64,000 nt of DNA, taken from the NCBI RefSeq assembly GCF_028640845.1, contig NC_080544.1, forward strand, positions 58,542,711 to 58,606,710. Direction: 5' to 3'. Below are positions 49,717-63,632 of this stretch, in pieces. The notes under the pieces are model-generated. The model was given only the letters and a program-made list of their open reading frames with translations, searched no databases and was not told where the DNA came from. How positions within the stretch are numbered: position 1 is the first letter of the stretch; every line of letters starts with the position of its first letter. Source of the DNA: Ahaetulla prasina. Its lineage: Eukaryota; Chordata; Lepidosauria; Squamata; Colubridae. The translations under genes and the position numbers were made by a program.

Positions 49717-52700
49717 TTAGCTCTCAGCAAGGCTGTTCTTGGATTCCACATACTCCAATGCTGCTGCCTTCACAGCCTGGATGGTTTCCACGGTGCCATA
49801 CTTCTTCTCATACTCCAGATAACGTTTAAAGAAAAACTTCATCTTCTTTGCTGTTAAATTTAGGTGAATCACTCTTTCAAAAATATCCCTGTGAAAAACC
49901 CACAATATTGTTCAGAAAACAGTTTTAATCTGATATTTTATGAACCTTTTCTATTTAAAATGACTAAAATTGTTAACTTGCTTTCTCCTATATATAGGAG
50001 ATATATTTCTAGAATATATTTCTAGAGCAAATTCTTTAGGTTTCTCATTGTTAAGTGTTAATAATGTTTCCTTGCCAAAATCAAGTCACTCTGCTTGCTT
50101 TAGTTTTAAGTTAATACACATTCCCAAGCTTACATTTGCATCTTTGCTGAAAATTAAGAATCCTAACCTTCCAGCACATGTTGGTTGTCAGGGTTCCAGG
50201 TAACACCCCCAACAAAAGAAAACTCCAAGGACTGAATTTCCGCAAAGTTACATTTTATTAGAGATGTCATATTGGCACATCTAGGAAAACCTGAATCTGA
50301 AAGTTCCCAGGTTTTCCCCACCCAAAGAAACTTTCAAGTCCCTGCCCAACACCCACAAGTCCATCACATGGTCCAATCACACACCATCCCAACTAGAGAT
50401 GCTTCCCAAGTCCAGCATTCCAGGTAAAGGGCAATTTGTCCTTGACTTTCTGAGAAAGTAATGTTATTATGACTATATATCACCCCGGCTCCATACAATC
50501 CGGCCTCCCAGTTTCCCACAGTAGTAAACCTGGGAAGGCCTAGTGCAAAAGATGGCTTCCAGGCCTGACATTAGTACTCACCGGACTTCTTTTTGGCTTC
50601 CATGTTTTATCATTATGTCTATGTACACTGACCAGATGTCTGTACGTTTAGGGTATGTGCTTAGCATGTTTTCAAACATGGCCTTGCCATGTTCTGCATC
50701 ACCAAACTGAAACTCTAACTGTGCCAGCTTTGAAATCACATCCACATCTGCGACAAAAAGAAGAAGCAAGGATTATTTAAAGGATTATTTCCAGCAATCA
50801 TTATTAATTCTGCCTGAAGTTTGAAGGTGTAACTATTATTTAGAAATATATAGTTAGCTACATCCTCACTAAAAGAATTTTCAGAGCAGACTAGCAAACA
50901 AGGTAGAAAGGTCTAATCTTTTGTAAAATATGCACTGTTCCTTGTGATTATGAATTTGTTTCTGTCTACTGGCATGAAAGAAAAAAGAATATATTAAGAA
51001 ATGAAGGTGAAGAAATGGAAATGGAAGAAAATGACTGAAAGAGACAAAGATAAGAATGTTACAATACAGATAACACAGATATTAATCTACTCCAATCTAA
51101 ATGAAAGTCCAAAGAGGAAAATATAGACAGCACTATTTAAGAAAAAAGCAAACCAAAGAACTCTTACGCTCTTTGTCTGGCAAGCATTTCAGTGCCCGTG
51201 GCATAAGTCTGTGAGCTGCCTCCACCGAACCACGTTTCAGAAGAAAAGTGGTGTACTTTACCCACACAGACTTTTCTTGACGGAAGCGTTTCAGCATTGT
51301 ATTATATAGGTCATCAGCTTCCTGAACAGATCAAGAAAAAAGATAAAGAATCATCCTAAGTATGCAAAACATTTTTATTTACATTGCTCCAAAATTACAA
51401 AGGGTAATCTAGCTCTTGCTCTCACAAATATACTACCCCTGGTTTTCCTATCCTCTCTTCCAATAATTATAGAAATGGGTAGTAGCTACTTTTGTGCTAG
51501 GAGATTTAGATACGTGGGGATGAAGCTAAACAGACATGGCTTGAAAACAGCTGCCTTCTGTTTTATTTCAGCCTTAAAAGTTCTATGCTATAATAATGTT
51601 CCCCAGGCTTTTAATGATTCAACATAGGCTCAGAATGCTAACTGCTATTCTACAATCTGACCAGAAATTCTAAATTCAGTACTAAAGAGTTGAAGGGTAA
51701 ATCTTCTCTCATATTTAGAAAAATAAAAAATATACATTAAGCCTTTGTACCTTATTCAACAAGGTGCTTCACTGAACACAAGCTAAATATACAACTATAT
51801 GTCCTGTTCCGTCATCATCAACTGCAAATTCTGCAATTTTAGAATATAGATTTCATAGGTCTTAAGAGTGCATTTTGCATTCAGTAATCCAGACAAGAGC
51901 AATAATCTGACATTGAAAAGAGCCACACAGAGATAAGACATCTGCTGCTCCAAACAGAGACAACATCCACAAGTCCAAAACGTTAAGCTTGTCTAGGACA
52001 AGCTAGACCAAACTACGTGCATTCTTTCTTGAAATCAAACAAATATTCTTCCTGTCATACACACAGAGACAAATAAAAGCGATCATTTTCTTTATCATGC
52101 TACTATAATTGGCATCACCTTATATTTCTCAGATGTGCTATAGATGTCTGCCAACTGCTGAAAGACCTTCAGAGGCTCATTGTACTGAACTGCTCTTTCA
52201 AAAACTTTCATCAGTCCTTCCTCTGTGCCATACATGTTCTCCAGGTTCAGCAAAGCGACCCACACATTCATCTTTTCTTGTTCCTCTCTAAAGAAGAAAG
52301 AAGGCAACATTCAATACAAAGATCAAAGCTCTTGATTTTGCTTTTGATGCTGCTATTCCTCTTAATTTGTTTGTGGCTAGTTTATACTGAATATTTGTGT
52401 ATTTGGAGAAAGGTAAGAGAGAAAAGTTGCATGTTCCCTTTACATTGCAAGGATCTTATTTTAAGATCCACCAAGCAAAGTATAGCATGGATATGAACTG
52501 TTACCAAGGAAACTGAAGATCAACAAAAAACAGAAGTCACCTAAAGGAGATGGTTTTTAGTGCCCTTTCTGCAACAGCTCTAGCTTTTTCGATCTCTGTA
52601 GCTTGGAGATGAAAAGCCATGAATTGCAACCAAAGGATGGAGCTGTTAGGACTGCCGAGGACCAAGCGGTCAAAGTCATCTGCCGTCTGTGGCTGTCGCT

Positions 52701-52791
52701 TGGGATCCATCAGGGCAGCTTCCAGCTTGGAGAGTTCTTTCTCTGCCTTTTGCTTCTCTAGCTCCTGTTTCTTTTTTGTTTGCTTCTTGGC
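49717..52791 (-). other. PDCD11: HAT-repeat domain exons of PDCD11 (last five exons)
   Basis: The last five exons encode about 303 residues, from [20 protein letters not shown] to the stop. They hold the half-a-TPR helices that in RRP5 mediate contacts within the small-subunit processome. Conservation with human is high, for example [44 protein letters not shown] and [16 protein letters not shown]. The C-terminal tail [14 protein letters not shown] ends at a TGA or TAG-type stop at 49717-49719. Confidence 0.9.
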
Positions 52792-55700
52792 CTTAAAGAA
52801 AGAAAAGGGAGAAAGAGAAAGGCCTTGACCACTGGAAAACCTGTAATGCTGCACGATAACATACTATAAGACAAAGTGGGGTGCATCCAAGAACCAGATA
52901 CTACTCCAGGGCCTTTGGGGTACTTAGCAGGCTCAATCAGACTAGTGAATCAGAAGTTTACTATTTTTGTTACAGAAGGATGACACTCTATCTCTTTCTA
53001 AGTTATTCTTAACACCAATAGCGCCACAAGAGTTCCTTTTTATCATTTATGGTTTTTTAAGAGTTAGGAAAACTGCTGCAGCACTTTAAAAAAGTAAAAA
53101 AAACCAGACATAAAAAAATAGCTATGCCTACAGAAGTATTCTCTTTTCAGAGTTACATACCTCACAAAAAAGTTATTATGTATATGTGCATGGAAATGCC
53201 TTATCCAAGACATTCTTCACCATGATCACTTTAACTTTATAAAGAAAGGAATCTCCGTGTGTGTCTGTGTGTGTCTCACATATACTCTTTCAACTAGATG
53301 GGCCTTTTTACCAAAAGGTTAACTGAAGGGCAACTACATACTAACTGCCATTGCATAAAATTAATCCCAAGAGCAAACAATACAGAGATACTGTACCATG
53401 GATTCAGCATCATTTTCTTCCTCGCTGTCTGAGCTCTGCTCCTTTGGAATCAATGTGGTTCCATCCAGCACATTTAAGCCCTCCTCCCACATAAAGCTGG
53501 TTGAAACCTTCAGTCGTGGAACTTCTTTTCCCTGCTGAGAAACAAGCAGAAATATCCTACTCAGTACAAAAACATGGCCTCCACCATTTTGAAAGACCTC
53601 TCCCTTTCCCTCAGCCTTTTACTTTAGACTTCTTCTTATGCTTCTTTTCCTTCTCCTCTTCCTCTCGATAATAAACCTCAACACCACTATCACCGTCCTC
53701 AGTGCAATGAGCTTTCTTTTTTGCTGGCGTTACTTCCTGTCATTGAAAGAAAAGAAAGTGTTAAACAACAGTTTTAAAAATGTTTCCTAATCAAGCCTAA
53801 AGTCTTTTCCCGGATAGATACCTGCTCGCTTTCAGAGCGCTTCCTCCTTTGATTTCTTGATTTCTGGGAGGGTGTATCCATTTCACTACATGGCTTTTCA
53901 TCACATGGAATAATGCTTGGCTTCCCTGTGTCTTCAGGAAGGAGGGAGAGCTCCACAAGGTTCTCTTGTCTGTTTATACTGCAGAATGATTAGAACACAG
54001 GAAACGATAGGAGAAAAAACTAGCATAATTATGAAATCTATAGTGTTCTCTTAAATGTACAAAATGCTTTACATTTTTAATCTGTTCAAGCTTCACACCA
54101 TTTCAGTAAGGTAATATTATGATCATTTAATAAAATGATTAACATAAAGTAAAACACATACACAATTCACCATAGTGCCACACCCTCTCTTAATCATACA
54201 TTTTACTGCCCGCAAGGCCTCCCATTTATTTTGCCGCCTCAGAGGAACTGTGGCTTTGGGAAAACATCCTACATACCTGAGAACTTTGGCAGTGAGAAGC
54301 TGATCTGTATGTATGTACTTCATACAGAGTGAATGATCTGGCACAAAGAATGGGGTGACATATTGAAGGGAAATTTGACCCACCACTGAATCAGACAACC
54401 TGTCAAGAAAGAAGACTGTAACTTCTTCTAGCATACTTCAAAAGGTAAAACACGCACTTTGAAATGGTGCCCATGATATAGCTTAAAAAATACAACAAGT
54501 CCATGGCCATAACAAGAATATAGAAGCTGCACTTATGTGGGGAATGCTATATATTCGAAGGATGTACTGTAAGTCTATATTTCTCTAGTTGCCGTATACA
54601 GTAGAAGGAACAATGTTTTTTCAAGCACAAATAATTTTCTCCAGAAAGAGATGGTAAAAATCTGCCTGATTTAAGGAATATATCTGCATATTTATTAAAT
54701 CTGATAATATTCAAACAGACACACATAAGGAGGCATACCCAAGTGAAATAATATCTCTATTTACTTTTATGATGGCAAACAAAACTCACCCCAAAGAGAT
54801 GCCTGATGCTGTAATGGATTTGACATAGCCTCTGATGAGTTGATCATTTTGAATGTTATCAAGGGAAGCAATTTCAGGATCTTCAACTTTATGATGGGCT
54901 TTAGGATTTATCCTAAAATAAACAGGAGAATGAGTAATTTATTTTGCCTACATAGGCAAAATAAATTAGAACGACAAATCCCATACTCTTCTCTAAATGC
55001 ACATTTATAATACAATGGAATTACATTAGGACTAAGAGCAAGTTTTTCTTCTGATGACAGATGAGGCAGTATTTCCTTACCTGGATGGTCGGAGGGATAC
55101 TTTTACAGCATTGTCTTCAATGGAAAGAATATAACATCTATATAGAAGAGGGGGGAAAAGTGACCTTGTATGTAACTTCAGATTTGATTATGTCTACTAA
55201 AAGAAAACTTTGATTACACTATACATGCCTTAGATGCATCATGCTGGAACATCCCAAAAAATTGTACTGATTGAATATTGGCATTGGGAGGTACTTGGAA
55301 GACATGGTTCAGAATAAAGTGGCAAAGTTATCAAATGTTGTCTAAACTCTAAAGGATCATGCAATGCCTTTACTAAAACTCATGCACTAGTTTTGATTTG
55401 TTTCTTTTCAGGCAATTCAAGGATGATATCTACATTTGGAAGAGTTTAGACTTGGGGTGGTTGAAGTATCACATTTTCTAATTCAAGCTGTTTTGCCTAT
55501 TGCAATAATCATCAGAGAACCTCTCTTACATTTCTTAGTGTCCCTAGAAATCCAGCTAGTTGGGACTGTGGAGCGGAATTTTCTTAAGAATGTATCTAAG
55601 TTTTGGAAATTGCTTCCAGGAGAGGTTTATCTTCTTCCTCTTTTAATGAACTTTTCAAAATTAGTTTTAAAAAGTTATACATTTAAAAATGAAATTTATG

Positions 55701-58700
55701 TTATTATTTTTTACTGTTGTTCTAATAATTTGTGAATTGATGCTTTAACCCTTCCCTTTTATAGTCAGTCACCTTGAAGTTGTTTTTTTAGGGGAGCAGA
55801 GGGTGTTTAAAACAAAAGAACTATTTTCTAAAATTATTCCTGAGCAAGGATCCATCTTGAAATACTGGCAGTCAAAACAAAAGATTTGTTTTCAAAGTAG
55901 CTTAAGAAAATCAATGATCTCAAAATGGGAATTCAAAATATAGGTTTGTAACAACCTGGCATCCTTCATATATTCTGGAAGCATAATTTCCAGGCTTCCA
56001 AAGGCATTGCTGGTTGGGAATTATGCTCATAACAGATTGAAAAGCATCAGGTTGGAGAAGACTGCTCTAAGCAACCGGCATACACAGCATCTCAAGGTGA
56101 ACTGGTTAACTTTAAGCTGTTTGGCATTGATATTACACTGATGTATTTCACAAGCCGAAATGCAATATAAAATTTCCACGGCAAAAGTAAGAAATAATCA
56201 AGAGACAAGATCATTGTTAAAGATCATTACCTTCAGTTATTTAAAGCTTTTGCAAAAGGTTCTTACCTGACAATTTTTCCAACACTGAAGTCTTCAAGCG
56301 GCTGTTCTGTGTATGAATCGTTTAGGTGGAAAAGACTGACTTTGCCAATCCTCCCAAATGGGAGGATAATATGCAGACCAACATGGGGAATCACTCGTTT
56401 CACAGTGCCCAGTGCAATTGTTCCTTTCTCCAATGAATGATTGCCTGAGGAAATCCAGATCAGACACTACAGATAACTGCTACAGAGTACATTTTCTTAT
56501 AATTTTAAGATATTTGAGATTGTGCATAGCTAGTCTTAATTTTCAAGCACGCCTTAGCTTAGATCAACTCCTAAATACTAAAGGTTTCATCCACTCCTAA
56601 TTACGAGTGCTAGAAGTTCTACCATAGTGTGCTAAAAGACTGTATCAAATTACCAGTAAAAGAAACAAATATACAATATAATTCTATAATCTCTGTAGAA
56701 TTTACTCCCAGTAAATGGACTCAGCAGTTTTTTCCTGGCTCCAGGCACCATACCCAATTATTGTAATTTGGCACTATTTATCTGATTTTAATGCATTTAT
56801 CACTATTTAAGTATACCTGTTAGTGACAGAGAGAGTTTGATTCCAGAAATATCACAATCTGTCACTGTTGCAATCAACGCCTGTCCTTTTTTGAAGCATT
56901 TCCTGGCATGTTTTATATCCTATAGAAAAAAAATATATAGACATGACTATCAAAAAGTGATAAAAATACATAGAAAAATATGCCCAGTTTTCAAGTGATA
57001 TACAGTAAACATGTAATTATACAATAAACATGTAGTTTTAGATATATGGTTAATTCCTGAAAAAGTTTTTTCATGAGACACAGTCCTGAAGTTAAGCCTA
57101 AACATAGGCTTCAAGCTATGGCAAATGATCAATAAGAAATCTCAAAGTTTTCCATATGAATAACCAAACAAAAGCTTCATGTGTCTACTTTGAGTCCTTA
57201 ATTCTCAAAGAATGCAACAAGCCTTTTACAAGAAGATTATGGGCCATGTAAGAATACAGGATTCACAGAAGACAGCATAACTAAAATAGAAACGTAAAAA
57301 AAAGTGTGGTGGCGCAGTGGTTAGAATGCAGTACTGCAGGCTAATTTACTGCTCACTCCTGCAGTTTGATTCTCACTGGCTCAAAGTTGACTCAGCATTC
57401 CATCCTTCCAAGGTTGGTAAAATGAGGACCCAGATTGTTGGGGGCAATATACTGTCACTGTAAACTGCTAAGAGAGAGCTGTAAAGCATCATGAAGCAGT
57501 ATATAAGTCTACGTATGTGTGAATTGAGTGGGTGGAGAGTGTCTTACAAAAATACAAAAAAGGGCAAACTGATGTGACCAAATATTTAGATTAACTTCAA
57601 AGAGTCATCCATAGGGCTAAACTAACTCATGCCGATTGCTTTTTGCCCGGATAATGGGAAAGGGACTAGTAAATATAAATTATTCCATATACTTCCCTGG
57701 AAAAAGACTCACAATACTAAATGCTCGTTCAAGAAGATTGGTGGAGGAACTCTATGCCTCTAATGGTGACTTCATGAAATGGTGGTACCAAAACCACCAT
57801 TTGTGTTATGCATGTTGTGGGGATTTTATGGGACTGGATTAGATTTTATCAGATTAACACTGTTACCCCCTAGAACTTTTAATAGCACAGAAACAGGAAA
57901 CAGAGTTATAATCAGGACATAGTATACCAAGATGTAAGGTTGATGTAAAATATTTTAAAGGTATTGCCTCTCACCAAATATACATTTTCATAGTAGCCTC
58001 CTAAGATGTGCTTAAGGATACTGAACTTCTTATCCCACAGAAATTACCTTGGGATTCGAAGAAAGCAGCAGCTGCAGAACTCTCCCTCTGATGGTGGGAG
58101 TGACCTCCACCTCCAGCCGTTTCTTCAACTCATTGTACTGAGAAAATATACCATACACACTTCAGCATTTCATTGGAAAAAGACCAATAATTCATCAACA
58201 ACAACAGGTTCTAAAACCCTTTCAAGAATTTCAGCATTGCCTGCACTTAATCTCACACACATATGCACATAAAACAAAGTAAAAAGTAAAACTCGTAACT
58301 CTTCCAAGTAATATTTTTGGTGGAAAAGATGCAATTTTTTTTTAAATTAACTATAATTTCTCATTGTATTTTACGCAAAAGTTAAAAGGCAAGAAGAAAA
58401 AATCTCCAGTGTACAGATGTTGAGAAATTCTAAATTTCACCTTCTTAACATAGCATGTCACCGTCTGCCCAGGTTTCAGTGGTTCTTCTGGACTGTCATT
58501 TTCAGCATTCAAAGCTGCTTTGTTTTCCTCTTTCAGTTCACTGATTTTGAGAAAAGGTAAAATAGTTATACCCAGGCATTCTACTTTGGCATTCTGATTG
58601 TTCCCTTTTCTGCAAAGTATCTTCTAGTTCATGTGTATTCAAATCCCAAGATACGTGAAGGTAGTCCTTGATTTACAACCACAACTGAGCCCACAATTTC

Positions 58701-61700
58701 TGTTGTTAAGTGAGACATTTTAGTGAATTTTGCCCGATTTTATTACCTTTCTTGCTACAGTTGTTAAGTGAATCATTGCAATTGGTAAATTGGTAACACA
58801 GTTGTTAAGTGAATCTGGCTTCCCCATTGATTTTGCTTATCAAGGTTGCAAAAGGTGATCACATGACATTGGTAAACAGCAATGGTCATAAATATGAACC
58901 AGTAGCCAAGCATCTGAATTTTGATCACATGATCATGGGGATGCTACGAAGGTTGTAAGTGTGAAAAATGGTCATGAGTCACTTTTTTCAATGCTGATGC
59001 AACTTTGAATGGTCACTAAATGAACTGTTTTAAGTCGAGGACTACCTGTATTACAAACTTATTTAATTTTCATCTAACATTCTGGATTATTTAGAAATAC
59101 TTGTTCAGAATAGAATAGCACAACCATAATCTATCAATAATGGCTGGAAAGGAAAGTTTACAGACTACATTATATTTTAAATAGGTTCTGAGGCTTCATC
59201 TTAATAACTAAGCACTGTATTGAAAGATTTCCTTACCTTGGTCGGATACTGAGCTCTAGGAATGTACGGGTGAAGAGGGTATGGGTGATGGGCAAATATC
59301 TGTAAATTAAGAGCATATGACCATATGAATATCATTTGGAATTACGAAAAATAGAACAGCAAATACATTCATCTAACACAGTAATAAATATACCATCCAA
59401 TAGCTTTTCACCTATTAGATTAGATTTATCGTTTTCATTTCAAGTAAAAGGGAAAAATACACCAATTGCAAGAAATAAAAGAAAAATATACATAACGCAA
59501 GAAATTCCTATACTTGTGCCTATCTGAAACACTGATTTTTCTCCAGAACGAAAACTGTTCTTCAGTTATATAAAACTTGTTCTCAAGAATCTAAATGTTT
59601 GCATGTCCAGTATCTGTCAAACCCATTGACAGCTATTCTCCAGGTTGCAGAAACATACATAGCATACATTGTAAGACTGTCCCTGCAGTTTTTTGGCAAG
59701 ATTTTGGAAGTAGTTTGCCATTGCCTCCTTCCTAGCTAGGGTTGAGAGAGTGTAATTGATGCAAAATTGTCCAGCTGATTTTGTGCCTAAGGGGGAATTA
59801 GGACTCATGTTTTCCCAGTTTCTAGCCTGGTACCTTAACTAGTATACCAAATTGGCTCATAAGACCCTGGATCTCAATAAATTCATTACAATACAAACAT
59901 TTCAGATTTCTTTCTTTGGTAAATCTCAACGTCTTTAATTTCGTGGATACATTTGAAACAATAGATGTTTCTTAAACATTTCTATAATGTATAAAACATA
60001 AATACAGAAAAGCACATTTAAATTTAAAAAGCTGATTGAAGCTTTACAAGTGTTGTTCATGGCAACTGATTGTGATCACATGGACAGATTTTCAATCCTT
60101 ATCTCTACTTGCTCCTAAAAAGACACCCCGACTCTGAGTTTATAAACAGCACAAGGAGTTTCCTACAAAAGGGACCAAGCAACGTTATTATGTATAAGAT
60201 CTAACTCTAATACAGATGGGAAGCGGGACGGGGAATCATTGTATTTAACTTCTTTCACCAGGCTGCCTTTCTGTCCCTTCTGGATTGAAATGAGAGGTGT
60301 TTAGATGGGAATCGAATCACAGCACTTAAAAGCACTTAAAACACTTTACTTTAAATAAGTATATTAACAAGAAAATTTTCTGGAACTAGGAGTAAAAATT
60401 AAAAACAAAACAGCAAATGCATGAGAAATACTGTGCTTGCTAGCCAGCGGGGCTGGCTTAAATTGAATTTTATTAAATTTTAAATTCTTATTAACTAATT
60501 TTAAATGGGGTTTTTAGTTCATTGTATATTTTTATTTTTCAGGCCAATTTTAAAATAAGTTTTTTAATTGTATTTTAAATTGTATATTGTACTGTCTGTT
60601 TTATTTTGCCTGTACACCGCCCTGAGTCCTTCGGGAGAAGGGCGGTATAAAAATCAAATAAATAAAATAAATAATAAATAAAAATTGAACAACAATGAAA
60701 ATAACTATTAACCACAATACAAGAAATATATAAATGTTGTCTTACTTGTGACTTTTAACGCCTCTGCCCCCAATCACTCGAGCAGTAATCTTCTGTCCAA
60801 CTTTTAGTAATGATGTTGGACAAGTGCCTACGGTAACATCATCCAGGATCTGGGATGCATGAATGGAGCCAATCAACCTATCATTAAATGCCACTAAGAC
60901 ATGGGTGGGTTTGACAGACTTCACAATTCCACTGACTATGTCTCCTGAGCTTGGCAACTGTTTCGTTGCAAGTGATGTATCCTCTAGTGTCTCCGATTCA
61001 TGACGTGATCTGATTACACTCTTCTTCTTCCCTGAACTTTGCACCGCAAGTACCATCCCATGATCACCAATCTGTATGCTTTTCAGAACCACTTTAACCA
61101 ACTGTCCCGTCTTCAGTTTTTCAGAATCAAATCGGAATGTATCATTTAAGTGAGAAGCCACAGGGATTGCAGTCAGCTGACCTGTTCCTAACAAGGAAAC
61201 AACTGCATGCTCTGTAGCCACGTGGTGTACAACAGCCTCATACTGAGAATTCAGGATTAACTGGAATATATAGAAGTTACAGTCAGAAAACTAAAGGAAA
61301 GTCTGTTATACATGTAATATGTTTGCTTTGCTCTATTTCAAGCTTATGTTTTATCCTTCTTTGAAAAAGCTTCAGGAATTTCACAATTTTTTAGTGACTT
61401 CTGGGAATTTATTAGAACTTTCTATCATATAACATTTGAAACTTTTAGACCGTGAAAAAGATCCCACAAATATTAAAAATAATAATCTTTAATGTTTTGG
61501 GGATCTTTTTCTGTAGCCTAAAAGTTTCAAATGTTTTATGCTACAAAGTTCTAATAAATTCCCAGATATGACTAAAAAGTCATATCTTCTTCAAGACCTG
61601 CAACAAGTGCTTGAGGTTTTGATGAAGGGATGGCCTTAGGATATTTACAGGTATGGATCTATGTTGGATTTGTTCTAACATGTGCTTAAAGGTTAAATAA

Positions 61701-63632
61701 TATATGAAATACTGTAACTTAAATCAACCACTACTTTTAAGTCCCTCTAAGACATAGGAAAGAACCAATTTTTATTCTTTTCTCTTGGTATCTTATAATA
61801 TCTTTTAAAAAGGTATTATTACATAACCTACAGAAGCATTCCATTTTATAGATTTGTCCATATCTGTAACTGTTAAGAGTAATGCATTTTCTGTGGTTTC
61901 ATCATTACTCATGTAAACATGTATCTATTTTAGAGTTAAGTACTGTATAAAAAAGAATAAGGATATCATACCTTCTTGGCTTTGAAAGACAACAGTTCCT
62001 CTCGAAGAGATACATAGATTTTTGATTTCAGAAGATCAACACAGAGAACTACAGCTTTTGTTTTTTGACCTTCAACAATACTTTTGCCTTAAAAAAATAA
62101 TACTTAGATGAAGATAACTGTTCCATGTTCAGCTAAAGAAAGCAACAATTAATGGTGCCCTAATAAATTAGTTAAATTACATCCTTACTACATATAGAGC
62201 AAGCTCAATTCCCAGTGACTTCAGAAACATAAGTAGTTTGTTTGGCAACCATATAGTTGTTGTTAGCTATTACTTGCTTCTGGATTTTTTTCCTATTTCC
62301 CTCTCTATGCATTGGACTTTTCTGATGGACTCAAGAGTATTACATAGGTCCATCCCTGCTTAACTTTTTGAGTTCAGCCAAAATTGGAAAACTGCTGCCA
62401 TCTAATTGAGCTATAATTTTAGTAGCACAGGTGAGGGAAATCCAACATTCACTGGCTCATCCATGTGCTCATTATCTCATTCCTTTGCTCTGAAAAGATG
62501 TAACTCTATGGTAATCATTGATTCATTTCCAGGTAACAAACAAGATAGAGGAGATCAAACAAGAGTTTTGGGGGCAGGGGATAAATACTGTACCTCCAAG
62601 TTGGCTGTGAATGGCTACTACAGTCAAATCAGAAACACATGGACCACTGAAAACTGCGGAACCATCAGCCTTAACTTCGGTAACTACCAATTCTAGCCTC
62701 TGCCCCACTTTTAATTTGGAAAGTTTCTTAGCCACACTGGTATCATCTGCCAATAAGGAGAAAATGAATTAAATCTCATTTGCAAGTTGGTTTTTCCTTT
62801 TGAAAGTGTATAAAGTTAATGTACATTTTGTCTTCATCTTTCGACAAAGGTTTCAATATTATAGCAATTAAATTCTTCAAAAAAAAATTCTTAAGTTAAT
62901 TCTCCCAGAATAAGACATATCAATGGTCTTCAACTCCCTACAGTACTCAGCAGGGCACTATATGGATAGTACTAATAAGAGCTGAAAGGGCAAAGCATGC
63001 CAGATAAGGCTGAACTCTTAATACCTAGCAGTGAGGGAAGATGCAAGCTGAAGGCAGCACCACCTGGTGGATCACAAGTTGCTTCATACTGAGAGATTAA
63101 TTTTAAGCACAGTCCCTTGAAAATTGCCTTCTTGTGTTTAACTTATTATGGGGATAAATGCAAAAGATTAACTATTTTCTTTTTTATGATTTTCAAAATT
63201 CATTGTAAATGCAAATAGAAATTGCCAAATTGAACCTCCCTTCCTGTCTCTCTCTCTCTCTCTCTCTCTCTGGGGGCAAAGTCATCAACCAACAACCTTT
63301 GTTTGAAACAGAATCCTATGACTATTAATTAGCTTCACAATGCAGCCACTGTAATACCAAGTACAGACATAAGACTTTCACATGCCACCTTTGTGTTCCC
63401 AAATATTCTTACCTCTATTGCTCATAAAGCTCAGAATCTCCTGCAGTTCATTAAAGTACTGTTCCAGTAGGCCAAAGCTCTCAGGAACAGACCCCTCAAC
63501 AGAGCACTCCGACATCTTCAAGGACAGCAAGATGCGCTGCTTCTCCTCATCAACACTGGTCACTTTGGCAAGTACAGTTTGACCTACCACAAAATGATCT
63601 TTGGTGTCTGTCACAAACTTGTCACTCATTGC
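49717..63632 (-). CDS. PDCD11: PDCD11 / RRP5 homologue, C-terminal 20 exons (5' part beyond window)
   Basis: Exons in transcript order are 63632-63413, 62746-62594, 62087-61972, 61260-60746, 59299-59237, 58540-58441, 58137-58048, 56919-56817, 56444-56267, 55137-55081, 54912-54790, 54399-54277, 53978-53822, 53736-53623, 53534-53397, 52791-52541, 52287-52119, 51321-51168, 50747-50582 and 49888-49717. All use GT-AG, and every phase joins into one frame of 1053 residues plus stop; human PDCD11 is about 1871 residues. The S1 RNA-binding repeats come first ([78 protein letters not shown]). A Lys/Glu-rich linker ([24 protein letters not shown]) follows, then HAT repeats ([53 protein letters not shown]). 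In other eukaryotes RRP5 is a nucleolar scaffold for 18S and ITS1 pre-rRNA processing. The 53534 acceptor has an alternative 3 bp away (53531). The gene is convergent with CALHM2. Confidence 0.96.
50186..50570 (-). mobile_element. Solo LTR (385 bp) in a PDCD11 intron
   Basis: It begins tgtcagg and ends cctgaca, flanked by ttggt (50181-50185) and ttagt (50571-50575), a 5-bp duplication with one mismatch. On the minus strand it has a TATATAG promoter-like element and, near its 3' end, CTAATAAAATG as poly(A) signal, then a short downstream part ending in CA. This is the U3-R-U5 layout of an LTR. No internal retroelement sequence is present, so it is the product of LTR-LTR recombination. The class (ERV or Gypsy-like) is not determinable here. 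Confidence 0.75.
57303..57512 (+). mobile_element. tRNA-derived SINE with BovB-like tail, in PDCD11 intron (antisense)
   Basis: Head gtggtggcgcagtggttaga, body aagttgactcagcattccat and aatgaggacccagattgttg, tail gctgtaaagcatcatgaagc then agtatataagtctacg. Same family as 19041-19258. Confidence 0.78.
58658..59048. mobile_element. Tigger-like MITE in PDCD11 intron
   Basis: The left end aaggtagtccttgatttaca and the right end gtcgaggactacctg are inverted complements. The right flank is TA. About 390 bp, same family as the MITE after CALHM2, in the opposite orientation. Confidence 0.85.
59617..59862 (-). mobile_element. tRNA-derived SINE, reversed, in PDCD11 intron
   Basis: On the minus strand the order is aattggtatactagttaagg (head), gagtcctaattcccccttag, ggaaggaggcaatggcaaac and tcttgccaaaaaactgcagg, the same landmarks as the SINE at 11338-11575. 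Confidence 0.65.
60440..60690 (+). mobile_element. L2-type LINE 3' UTR in PDCD11 intron (antisense)
   Basis: AT-rich 3' UTR ending tgtacaccgccctgagtcct then tcgggagaagggcggtataa and an AATAAATA-type tail, matching 5230-5335. It ends about 55 bp from a PDCD11 exon (donor at 60745). Confidence 0.85.
61388..61578. repeat. Long imperfect palindrome in PDCD11 intron
   Basis: The left arm 61388-61477 and the right arm 61488-61578 are reverse complements at roughly 85% identity, with long exact blocks such as ctgggaatttattagaactt and aacatttgaaacttttag. The spacer is 10 bp. It could be a palindromic MITE. Confidence 0.85.
63247..63272. repeat. (CT)n microsatellite
   Basis: About 13 CT units in a PDCD11 intron. 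Confidence 0.9.
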
